From JAIFWC01 sp035688135 (GTDB lineage: Bacteria > Patescibacteriota > Saccharimonadia > Saccharimonadales > UBA10212), in contig DASSNG010000021.1 in NCBI GenBank assembly GCA_035688135.1, positions 1 to 41,127 on the forward strand: a stretch of DNA of 41,127 nucleotides, in the 5' to 3' direction. The stretch's first letter is position 1; each line of letters starts with the position of its first letter. The notes under the pieces are model-generated. The model saw only the letters and a program-made list of their open reading frames with translations. It was not told the DNA's origin and searched no databases. A program made the translations under genes and the position numbers. Below are positions 7,450-13,960 of the stretch, in pieces.

Positions 7450-7512
7450 ATGAGCAAAGACCGCGGGCGCAAAGAAGTCAAGAAACCCAAAAAAGCTAAG
7501 TTCACACCTTAG
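7450..7512 (+). CDS. Tiny basic protein (20 aa)
   Basis: The ATG lies one base after the RRM stop. The frame encodes a very basic peptide with the core GRKEVKKPKKAK and ends TAG. The end of the frame is also the left arm and loop of a 9-bp hairpin (7492-7516). The composition resembles short Lys-rich peptides found in other bacteria, but I cannot assign a family. It has no SD of its own, so translation would depend on coupling to the RRM gene. Confidence 0.4.
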   Translation: MSKDRGRKEVKKPKKAKFTP

Positions 7513-7516
7513 CTTT
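7492..7516 (+). terminator. Hairpin at the end of the RRM transcription unit
   Basis: AAAGCTAAG (7492-7500) pairs with CTTAGCTTT (7508-7516), 9 bp with a 7-nt loop. It overlaps the stop codon of the tiny basic ORF. A U-tract is missing, so termination strength is doubtful. Confidence 0.45.
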
Positions 7517-7543
7517 AGGGTCTTCTCTGGCTCCAAAAAGTAA

Positions 7544-7618
7544 GCCGTCCTCAAAGACAAACGCGGTTTTCTGCCAGACGAGATCAAAGACGCCGCTATT
7601 TTAAGTAGATACAGTTAA
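7544..7618 (+). pseudogene. Remnant copy of the rarA 3' end
   Basis: Reads AVLKDKRGFLPDEIKDAAIL and a few more codons to a TAA at 7616, right after an in-frame TAA at 7541. KDKRGFLPDEI is identical to the rarA C-terminus. The matched 34 nt (7551-7584) differ from rarA at one base. There is no start codon, so it is a fragment left by a duplication or recombination event, not a gene. Confidence 0.8.
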
Positions 7619-7630
7619 TAAATCCTGTGT

Positions 7631-7636
7631 TAGCAT
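7631..7636 (+). promoter_or_regulatory. -10 box, leaderless start of DUF2269 gene
   Basis: TAGCAT followed by 6 nt and ATG at 7643. No SD is present. Confidence 0.5.
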
Positions 7637-7642
7637 TATTTT

Positions 7643-8206
7643 ATGCAACGCAGTACTAAGTGGCTGCTTTCGCTCACTGCCATCGGCAGTCTTATTACTG
7701 GGGTAATCTTTACTCTTCACGGCTTCGGCGTAAATTTGACTGATTCAGCGCCCGAAAACCTTTATCTCTTTTTACATATTCTGGGTGTGGTGGCATTTCT
7801 GGGCAACATCATTATTACCGGAGTCTGGATGATCTGGGCTGAACGCTCCAAAAATCAGGATGTTATTAAATTCGCTGTCCGCGGCGTTAACTGGGCGGAT
7901 GTTTTCTTTACCGTCCCTGGGGTTTTCCTGATTTTGGATAATGGCGTAATACTAAGTGAAAAGCACGGAGGTATTGGGACCAGCTGGATAACGGCGGCTT
8001 TGATACTCTTTACTATTTCAGGAATAATCTGGGTATTAACGCTGATTCCTGCTCAGGATAAGATGGTGCGGATGTCAACTTCGGCGGCTGCCTTGCCAAA
8101 GAATTTTTATAATATCCTTCATAGATGGTATTTTTGGGGAATCGTGGCGACCATCTTGCCTCTGATATCCCTGGTCCTGATGGTCGCTAAGCCAAAACTC
8201 TGGTAG
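7643..8206 (+). CDS. Integral membrane protein, DUF2269-like
   Basis: 187 aa with about four membrane segments (near residues 8-27, 41-66, 83-103 and 115-137) and a last one at 162-182. The patterns LFLHILGVVAFLGNIIITGVWM, with a membrane histidine, and WADVFFTVPGVFLIL resemble the DUF2269 family of predicted integral membrane proteins. No enzymatic function is established for that family. The gene stands alone with its own -10 box and a following hairpin. Confidence 0.75.
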   Translation: MQRSTKWLLSLTAIGSLITGVIFTLHGFGVNLTDSAPENLYLFLHILGVVAFLGNIIITGVWMIWAERSKNQDVIKFAVRGVNWADVFFTVPGVFLILDNGVILSEKHGGIGTSWITAALILFTISGIIWVLTLIPAQDKMVRMSTSAAALPKNFYNILHRWYFWGIVATILPLISLVLMVAKPKLW

Positions 8207-8227
8207 CCAGACAAGTTATCTGGCACC
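8202..8227 (+). terminator. Hairpin after the DUF2269 gene
   Basis: GGT-A-GCCAGA (8202-8211) pairs with TCTGGCACC (8219-8227) with one bulged base and a 7-nt loop, starting in the stop codon region. It is followed by CTTCTTT, a weak U-rich tract. Confidence 0.45.
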
Positions 8228-8285
8228 GGCTTCTTTAAACCATAAGCAATTGCCTTGAGGGTATTTTAAGATAATAATGCTCGTT

Positions 8286-9302
8286 ATGAGTTTGCTGGAA
8301 AGAGCCGCCGCATATCCTAGCGATAGGGATAGGTTTATAGAAGATGTCATAATCCCGGCCGGAGTATCGGCTCCTGTTGTTTCCGCGTTTGAAGAAGTAG
8401 ACAGGGCCGAGTTTATGCTGCGCGCCTCAAGGGACCAGGCCTACTCAGATACGATTATCAGCTTGGCGGAAGGCTCTACTATCAGCCAGCCCAGCCTGGT
8501 CGCTAAAATGATTGACCTCTTGCATCTTGAGGGTACGGAAAGAGTTCTGGAAATCGGCACCGCCACCGGCTATCAGGCGGCTTTGCTATCCCGCCTAACC
8601 GAGAGTGTCGATACCGTAGAAATCAGCCCGCAGCTTGTTTACTGGGCGCGTTCAAACTTAAAGCGCCTTCACTACCCAAATGTAACCGTTCACCAGGGGG
8701 ATGGTCTTCAGGGAGTAGCCGGCAGGGCGCCGTTTGACGCCATCATCGTTACCGCCGGCTTAAAAGAAATGCCCCGAACTTTATTTGACCAGCTGGCGGT
8801 TGGGGGGCGCATGGTCGCGCCTGTAGGGGAGCTGCCGGAAGACTGCCAAATGAAAGTTTTCACTAAGCTATCGGATACAGAATTTAAAAATGACGATATG
8901 GGGCAATGCGCGTTTGTGCCTCTTTATAGCCCCGAAAGCGGAGGCTGGACAAAGGAAGGGCTGCAGCAGGCCCGTGACGCACGTGAGGCAAAAAGGCAGC
9001 AAGCGATTATAGACAGCCGCAGAGAGCTAAAGCAGCACCTTATCGCAGAAGCCGGCGAAGACGGGTACAGAGCCTTCGTAAGAGAAATCGGGTTTCCCAT
9101 CGGTAATATAATGCATGCACGGGTTACTGAAGACCAAGTCTTAGATATGGTTAATCTTTTCTCTGACTTTTTTGGGAGGGTGGATGATAAAAAGAATGAA
9201 ATTAAAGCCAAGCCAGAAGAAGTCCCGGCCGAGGAACAGATTATCGGCAGGGACTCGGAGCCCGTAGAGCTGCCGCCGGAAATCGTAATCAAAAGAACCT
9301 AA
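8286..9302 (+). CDS. Protein-L-isoaspartate O-methyltransferase-like protein
   Basis: SAM-dependent methyltransferase of the PCMT family, which repairs isoaspartyl residues in aged proteins. The N-terminal GSTISQPSLVAKM segment corresponds to the family's substrate-site motif G-x-T-I-S-Q-P. VLEIGTATGYQAALLS, near residue 87, is the SAM-binding motif I. DAIIVTAGL and GGRMVAPVG follow. At 338 aa it is about 120 residues longer than canonical Pcm. The extension is charged and helical and ends in an acidic Pro/Glu tail. I chose ATG 8286 over 8277 because a TAAGAT/GATAAT -10 box (8267-8275) leaves only a few nt of leader. Confidence 0.88.
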   Translation: MSLLERAAAYPSDRDRFIEDVIIPAGVSAPVVSAFEEVDRAEFMLRASRDQAYSDTIISLAEGSTISQPSLVAKMIDLLHLEGTERVLEIGTATGYQAALLSRLTESVDTVEISPQLVYWARSNLKRLHYPNVTVHQGDGLQGVAGRAPFDAIIVTAGLKEMPRTLFDQLAVGGRMVAPVGELPEDCQMKVFTKLSDTEFKNDDMGQCAFVPLYSPESGGWTKEGLQQARDAREAKRQQAIIDSRRELKQHLIAEAGEDGYRAFVREIGFPIGNIMHARVTEDQVLDMVNLFSDFFGRVDDKKNEIKAKPEEVPAEEQIIGRDSEPVELPPEIVIKRT

Positions 9303-9321
9303 GTCCAAAACGTTTACGATA

Positions 9322-9350
9322 TTGCTTAATAAAGCTAAAAATGTTATAAT
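9322..9350 (+). promoter_or_regulatory. Promoter ahead of the high-G+C island
   Basis: TTGCTT (9322-9327), a 17-nt spacer and TATAAT (9345-9350), with TG one base before the -10 (extended -10). This is one of the best promoter matches in the window. Transcription should start near 9357, directly before a terminator-like hairpin. Confidence 0.7.
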
Positions 9351-9360
9351 ATAACAGATT

Positions 9361-9390
9361 GCTCGGGGGAAACCTGAGCGGTTGTTTTTT
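9361..9390 (+). terminator. Hairpin plus U-run right after the promoter
   Basis: GCTCGGG (9361-9367) pairs with CCTGAGC (9373-9379), 7 bp with one G-U and a GGAAA loop, followed by GGTTGTTTTTT. It is a good intrinsic terminator. Because the promoter at 9322-9350 starts RNA only a few nt upstream, most transcripts may end as an RNA of about 30 nt unless termination is relieved. Confidence 0.6.
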
Positions 9391-9491
9391 AACACTGCTT
9401 TTTGCGCGGAGCCGCCCTGGACAGCGTGCTGTTTAGAGCGGTTTCGTGCAAGAACAACATCATCTTCGACCCACAACCCCCTGGAGGGACA

Positions 9492-11324
9492 ATGGCAAGA
9501 GCTATCAGAATCGCAGTCGTTGGCATCGCCCTGGCGGTGGTGCTCGCCGGCTGCGGTTGGGGAAGCAAGACCACCCTGATCCGCAGCGACCCGCCGATCA
9601 ACGGCATGGAGGCGTCGGTCAAGTACACGATCGACTCCACGCCCAACGGCGCGGCAGAGACGAACCAGTCGGTCTACCAGGGTGTCAACGGCATCAGCCC
9701 GCTGCCCCTGCTGACCACCACGTTCGGCCGGGGCGCCAGCTCCAAGACGGAGACCGTCCAGGCCACGCGCGAGGACGGCACCGCCGTCAACGTGCTGGGC
9801 ATGAACAAGCGGACGATCAACTTCGGCCTGACGCAGTTCCTGACCGCCGAGCTGGCCACCTACGACATGCGGGACGCCCGCGGCGACCGCGTATGCGGCG
9901 CCAAGGTCCGCATGACCTACCAGCCGAACATCGCCGAGCAGATCTTCGGCGCCGGCCTGGGCTCCGGGTGGGACGTGCTGTGGTACTACAGCGTGCCCTG
10001 CGCTTCCACCCCCGCGGCCCCGCTGGACCTCGCGAACGCGAAGTTCCAGGCCCTGGTCATCGACCAGGTGCTCAACGTCCGCATGACGGGCAAGCCCGTC
10101 ATCTGGAACCGGGGCCACAGCGTCACCATCGTCGGCGGCAAGCCGACGACGCTCCCCGGCGGCTGGTGGAAGAGCAACGCGATGATCCTGAACGTCGCCA
10201 CCCCCATGATCAAGGGCCTGATCAGCGACCTCAACCACAAGGACAACGACTGGCTGCAGTTCACGCCGGGCGGCCCCTATGCCAGCAGCAAGCTGGTCTA
10301 CTCGGCCGGCGACGCGGACACGTACTTGACGTTCAAGCGGGTCTTCCTGAACCGCCAGAGCGACTACGTGGTCCACTTCCGCGGCGCGCCCAGCGAGCCG
10401 TGGAAGGTCGTGGTCATCCACCCGCAGTACAACATCGAGTGGAACGACCTGGGCCAGCAGTGGAGCGCGCTGAAGAGCCAGGCCTTCCCGAACATCGACT
10501 CCAAGATCAACCAGAAGACCGGGCTTCCCAAGGACTTCACGGACGCCACGGTGAAGGAGATCGAGACGGAGGGCTGCCAGAACTGCCCGAACGCCGGACT
10601 GGAGCAGATCCTGATCCGTGACGGCAACACCGGACGGCCGCTGTACGCCATGACCGTCCGCGGCTACCTGGGGGCCAACAGCTCGCTCGTGATGTTCGGA
10701 GGCATCCCCAACCTGTCGCTGGAGTCGGCCCTCAACAAGGCCGAAGACCGCCGGCAGAAGCTGGGCTACGACACCACGAACCACGTGCTGGGCTACAAGA
10801 CGAACGGCTGTCCGATCCAGCGCGATCCGGACGGCAAGATCTCCGACCAGCAGATGTCCACGGACCAGTGCGTGAAGTTCCTGCGCGAGGGTTCGCTCTG
10901 GGACATGCTCACCCAGGACCCGACCAAGTTCGGGTTCGACGTGGTTGGGCAGTTCCAGGTCCGCGACAACAGCACCTGGCACAGCCAGTGCGACAGCGAC
11001 GGCACTAACTGCGTCAACGTCGCGGACGACACCAAGCTGGACGCGAGCTACCTGTTCAGCACCGCCGGTCCCAAGCTGCAGCAGGCCTGGACGGTCATGC
11101 AGCTGCTCGGCGAGGTCGGAGTCCGCACGCTCGGCCTCAGCTACACCAGCGGACCGGGCCAGGGAAGCGGCATGCTCTTCGGGATGGAGCAGCCGATGAT
11201 GTACCAGCAGTACTTCTCGGGAATCACCAACCCCGAGATGGTCTTCGCCTTCGACGCGCGGGCCCTTCAGCTGCCGCAGACCCTTGCGGCGGCCGGGCAG
11301 GCGCTCTACGGCAACCAGGGCTGA
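9492..11324 (+). CDS. Predicted lipoprotein in a high-G+C island, function unknown
   Basis: 610 aa from the ATG at 9492, chosen because GGAGGGAC lies just upstream. A lipoprotein signal peptide follows: a basic MARAIR, a hydrophobic IAVVGIALAVVLAG, and a lipobox LAGC with the lipidated Cys near residue 20. The mature protein is Trp/Tyr/Gly-rich with several Cys (EGCQNC, CPIQ, SQCDSDGTNC) and no repeats or further membrane segments. I recognise no family. Nearly every codon ends in G or C, unlike all neighbours, and the higher G+C runs from about 9405 to 11365. This suggests recent acquisition from a high-G+C donor, or an assembly join. It is transcribed in its own unit with a strong hairpin behind it. 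Confidence 0.8.
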   Translation: MARAIRIAVVGIALAVVLAGCGWGSKTTLIRSDPPINGMEASVKYTIDSTPNGAAETNQSVYQGVNGISPLPLLTTTFGRGASSKTETVQATREDGTAVNVLGMNKRTINFGLTQFLTAELATYDMRDARGDRVCGAKVRMTYQPNIAEQIFGAGLGSGWDVLWYYSVPCASTPAAPLDLANAKFQALVIDQVLNVRMTGKPVIWNRGHSVTIVGGKPTTLPGGWWKSNAMILNVATPMIKGLISDLNHKDNDWLQFTPGGPYASSKLVYSAGDADTYLTFKRVFLNRQSDYVVHFRGAPSEPWKVVVIHPQYNIEWNDLGQQWSALKSQAFPNIDSKINQKTGLPKDFTDATVKEIETEGCQNCPNAGLEQILIRDGNTGRPLYAMTVRGYLGANSSLVMFGGIPNLSLESALNKAEDRRQKLGYDTTNHVLGYKTNGCPIQRDPDGKISDQQMSTDQCVKFLREGSLWDMLTQDPTKFGFDVVGQFQVRDNSTWHSQCDSDGTNCVNVADDTKLDASYLFSTAGPKLQQAWTVMQLLGEVGVRTLGLSYTSGPGQGSGMLFGMEQPMMYQQYFSGITNPEMVFAFDARALQLPQTLAAAGQALYGNQG

Positions 11325-11332
11325 CCACCCAC

Positions 11333-11364
11333 GCCGGGGCTCCCTCGCAAGAGGGGGTCCCGGC
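11333..11364 (+). terminator. G+C-rich hairpin after the lipoprotein gene
   Basis: GCCGGGGCTCCCTC (11333-11346) pairs with GAGGGGGTCCCGGC (11351-11364) over 14 bp with two G-U pairs and a GCAA tetraloop, 9 nt after the stop. No U-run follows. Composition matches the island, so it probably arrived with the gene. Confidence 0.6.
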
Positions 11365-11373
11365 CTCAACCAT

Positions 11374-11397
11374 AGGCTTTAATTGCGATTGAAGCCT
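11374..11397. terminator. Second hairpin between convergent genes
   Basis: AGGCTTTAAT (11374-11383) pairs with ATTGAAGCCT (11388-11397), 10 bp with one G-U and a 4-nt loop. Its composition is native-like. It lies about 50 nt beyond the SDR stop on the minus strand and could end transcripts from either side. Confidence 0.45.
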
Positions 11398-11447
11398 GCG
11401 GTTAAGTCAAGCTTTTCCTACGCTCAAAATAAGCGGGCAGTTAGGGC

Positions 11448-12254
11448 TTAGATGTGGATGCCGGCGGTGGCGCCGCCATCGATGGCGATTACCGCGCCGT
11501 TGATGTAGCCGGATTCCGGCAGAGCCAGGAAAGTTACCAGCCGGGCAATTTCTTCCGGCTGTCCCACGCGACGGGCGGGAGTTTGCTCAATCGCTTTCTG
11601 CATGGTCTCATCCGGAATCGATTCGATAATAGCGGTATCTACCAGTCCCGGTTCTACCAGGTTGAACGTAGCGGAATGCGGAGCACCAAACCGGCCCTGT
11701 TCACCGGGCAGGGAACGCATAAAGCCGCGCAAAGCGCCCTTTGAAGCAGCGTAGTTAGCCTGCATAGCGTGGCCGCCAGCCGCTACCGAACCGATTGTAA
11801 TTACGCGCAAATCTTCGGTTTTGCGGGCGGCGCGCACTACTTCGCGGGTAACTATCATGGTGCCGCGAACATTAACGTCTAAGATTCTGCTAATAGCTTC
11901 ATCTTCCATACGGCCAAAGGGCCCATCTTCTTTGGCTCCGGCATTATTTACCAGGACTGATATGACGCGACCGGCTTCGCTGCCAGCTGCTTGGCGGCGG
12001 CTCGTATCTTCGGCGACGATTTCTTTTAATACGCCGGCGATTTCTTCCGGCTCGCTGCCCAGGTCCAGCAGGACCCCGTGCCCGGCTTCGCCAAGACTTT
12101 CGTTAATGGCTTCCACGCTGGTACTTTTGGTGCCCGTGCCCACTATATAAGCGCCTTCGCCAGCTAAACCTTCGGCTACGGCCTTACCGATACCGCTACC
12201 GGCGCCGGTTACTAAAGCTAATCTGTCAGAAAGTCTTCCGCTCTCTACGGACAT
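11448..12254 (-). CDS. Short-chain dehydrogenase/reductase (FabG-like)
   Basis: NAD(P)-dependent oxidoreductase of the classical SDR family (268 aa). The cofactor motif TGAGSGIG is at residues 16-23, NNAG at 103-106, catalytic Ser156 in ITIGSVAAG, and Tyr168-x3-Lys172 in YAASK. The C-terminal GYINGAVIAIDGG is typical of FabG-like enzymes. An insertion at residues 80-97 (AEDTSRRQAAGSEAGR) is unusual. The start is supported by an AGAGGA SD 7 nt upstream. The substrate is unknown. No fatty-acid synthesis genes are nearby, so 3-oxoacyl-ACP reductase should not be assumed. Confidence 0.93.
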   Translation of the reverse strand: MSVESGRLSDRLALVTGAGSGIGKAVAEGLAGEGAYIVGTGTKSTSVEAINESLGEAGHGVLLDLGSEPEEIAGVLKEIVAEDTSRRQAAGSEAGRVISVLVNNAGAKEDGPFGRMEDEAISRILDVNVRGTMIVTREVVRAARKTEDLRVITIGSVAAGGHAMQANYAASKGALRGFMRSLPGEQGRFGAPHSATFNLVEPGLVDTAIIESIPDETMQKAIEQTPARRVGQPEEIARLVTFLALPESGYINGAVIAIDGGATAGIHI

Positions 12255-12334
12255 ATGGAAATCCTCTTTAATTAGGCATAATTATTCACCAAAATACAAA
12301 AACTGCAAGCATAAGCGCACCCGTATAACCAAGG

Positions 12335-12826
12335 TTAGCCCTTGGCGGCTTTTTCGAGTTCGGCGATGTCGTATTTGACCATCTTCATAAAACAGGCCAC
12401 TACGCGTTCAACCAGCTCCGGGTCATCACTCTTCAGATATTCCTGCAAAACTCTTGGTACCACTTGCCAGGTGACGCCGAATTTATCCTGAATCCAGCCG
12501 CAGGCGATTGGTTTGCCTCCGTCGCTGAAGGCGTCCCAGTATTTATCAACCTCTTCCTGGTTTTCGCACGTTATGGTGAACGATACGGAGCCGTTCGGCA
12601 GATTAAAGCCTTCTGACACGCCCCCATTCATAAATGTGAATTGAGAGCCGCTTAACTCTAAATCTATTGTCATGACGGAACCGGTCGGCCGGCTGGTTAC
12701 CTCTTCGGTAGCCTTTGGGGATTTAACGGTTGTCACTATCCGCGAGCCAGGGAAAAGGTTTACATAAAAATCAGCGGCTTCTTCGGCTTTATCAACGAAC
12801 CAGATGAAAGGGGATATCTTATTCAT
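12335..12826 (-). CDS. VOC-superfamily PhnB-like protein
   Basis: 163 aa resembling PhnB/3-demethylubiquinone methyltransferase-like glyoxalase-fold proteins. ISPFIWFVDKAEEAADFYVNLF opens the fold and GWIQDKFGVTWQVVP closes it. The middle has FTFMNGG and VSFTITCENQEEVDKYWDA. A C-terminal helical stretch with repeated acid/base residues follows. The exact activity of this family is mostly unknown. I moved the start to the ATG at 12826 because a perfect TATAAT lies 6 nt upstream of it on the minus strand. Confidence 0.85.
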   Translation of the reverse strand: MNKISPFIWFVDKAEEAADFYVNLFPGSRIVTTVKSPKATEEVTSRPTGSVMTIDLELSGSQFTFMNGGVSEGFNLPNGSVSFTITCENQEEVDKYWDAFSDGGKPIACGWIQDKFGVTWQVVPRVLQEYLKSDDPELVERVVACFMKMVKYDIAELEKAAKG

Positions 12827-12832
12827 ACTCAG

Positions 12833-12838
12833 ATTATA
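12833..12838 (-). promoter_or_regulatory. -10 box, leaderless start of VOC gene
   Basis: On the minus strand TATAAT is followed by 6 nt and ATG (12826). No SD is present. Confidence 0.65.
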
Positions 12839-12915
12839 CATGCAGAACAAGCGGGCGGTTTACATAATCACAGACAATAGTCGCGCATAAGACTAAGATT
12901 CCGGCGGAGGTGACT

Positions 12916-13317
12916 ATGTACGAGGAAAGCGGTCCCGTACCTTCTGATGATGAGCTAAGCGCAGAGCCCTTGGCTGGCAGAGAAGAAGAGCCTATTGGTT
13001 TTATTAGTGATGAGGAGCTGCGGGAATTCGTTATAGCGGCGTCAGCACTGGGTTTTTGCCGGCCATCTATGGCCGTAAAGTTGCGTAACGTCCTTCACCA
13101 AGTGCATGAATCGCACCTAATGTATTTTTATCCTGGAGTCGACCATGAACTGGGCAGGATATACACCTTTCTTTATCAGGAAGGGCGTTTATCGCTGGAT
13201 GTTTTAAGTGAAATTACAAGCCGTGAGCCTTTAAGCCTGCGCCATCAAAGCTGCGGTCCAAAAACCGACCAGCTGATAAATCTGTTGCTTAGTACATATA
13301 GAAGCAGGCCGGGTTAG
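12916..13317 (+). CDS. Hypothetical protein (133 aa)
   Basis: Start ATG 12916 with the SD GGAGG 5 nt upstream. A GTG two codons earlier overlaps the SD and is less likely. The first about 30 residues are acidic and Pro-rich. The rest is predicted helical and contains SDEELREFVIAASALGF and a repeated Leu/His pattern around VLHQVHESHLMYFYPG. No membrane segment and no family recognised. The stop overlaps that of the convergent gene (TTAG shared at 13314-13317). Confidence 0.65.
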   Translation: MYEESGPVPSDDELSAEPLAGREEEPIGFISDEELREFVIAASALGFCRPSMAVKLRNVLHQVHESHLMYFYPGVDHELGRIYTFLYQEGRLSLDVLSEITSREPLSLRHQSCGPKTDQLINLLLSTYRSRPG

Positions 13318-13835
13318 ACTTCTGCGTCGCTGCTTACGGGCGTGCGGCCGAAAAGTCTGGCAGCGCCGCCGCGCAGCCTGCCAGAAATATCCCGGGTCTG
13401 GGCAAAGTACAGAGCGGTGCCGCCAAGACAAAGCACAAAATCCATGACGTTATCCAGATTAGCTTCATGGCCGCGCTGAGAATGGAGCCAATAAAAATCG
13501 CCGCCGTGAGGGTGGTTTACCGCGCCTTGGGCGGTTTTGGCGCCGGCGTTGGCTGCCTGGCCCAGGAGCGTTCCAGCCGCCGCTTTGCCTTTTTTGAAAA
13601 CCCTGTCTCCTATCCAAGCCGAATAGTATCCAATCCAAGGATGCTTAAAACTGCGCATCGGCGGCGGCCAGTCGCCATGTATCCACCCGTATTTCTGCGC
13701 AAAAAAGGCCGATACACCTACGCCGCCTATAGCAGCCGCGGTAGCTATACGGGCTTTTAGATTAAATCTTTTTTCTTCGTCTTGGATATCTTCTTCGGGG
13801 ATATCAGGAATTTCAACTGCAAGCACTTCTGTCAC
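13314..13835 (-). CDS. Hypothetical membrane-associated protein (173 aa)
   Basis: Starts with GTG at 13835. A perfect TATAAT lies 8 nt upstream on the minus strand (13844-13849) with no SD. An acidic N-terminus is followed by a weak membrane segment (AAAIGGVGVSAFFAQ, near residues 33-48), a Trp/Pro-rich loop (YGWIHGDWPPP), an Ala/Gly-rich helix, and a second hydrophobic segment (VMDFVLCLGGTALYFAQ) near residue 130. The C-terminus is basic (GRLRGGAARLFGR). I do not recognise the family. It lies tail-to-tail with the gene at 12916. Confidence 0.6.
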   Translation of the reverse strand: MTEVLAVEIPDIPEEDIQDEEKRFNLKARIATAAAIGGVGVSAFFAQKYGWIHGDWPPPMRSFKHPWIGYYSAWIGDRVFKKGKAAAGTLLGQAANAGAKTAQGAVNHPHGGDFYWLHSQRGHEANLDNVMDFVLCLGGTALYFAQTRDISGRLRGGAARLFGRTPVSSDAEV

Positions 13836-13843
13836 TTCGTAAG

Positions 13844-13849
13844 ATTATA
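13844..13849 (-). promoter_or_regulatory. -10 box, leaderless GTG start
   Basis: On the minus strand TATAAT is followed by 8 nt and the GTG at 13835. Confidence 0.6.
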
Positions 13850-13947
13850 AAGCAAGTCCGGCAGTTGCAAATATTTTCTATAAAAATCTCTCACCCGGCA
13901 GCAGAGTTAGCGGTGAGGGGGCTCACTGACGGCTGAAGCGGGCAGTG

Positions 13948-13953
13948 TAGAAT
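13948..13953 (+). promoter_or_regulatory. -10 box, leaderless start of MMPL gene
   Basis: TAGAAT followed by 7 nt and ATG at 13961. No SD is present. A CTCACC/GGTGAG inverted repeat (13890-13895, 13912-13917) lies upstream near the -35 region and could be an operator. Confidence 0.55.
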
Positions 13954-13960
13954 ATAAGTT

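Noticed and set aside
9141..11369. 742-codon open frame on the minus strand across the high-G+C island
   Set aside because: It is the mirror frame of the lipoprotein gene. High-G+C coding DNA rarely contains stops in its antisense frames. The encoded text is low-complexity (Arg/Leu/Val/Ala), lacks a start signal, and the forward frame has SD, signal peptide and lipobox.
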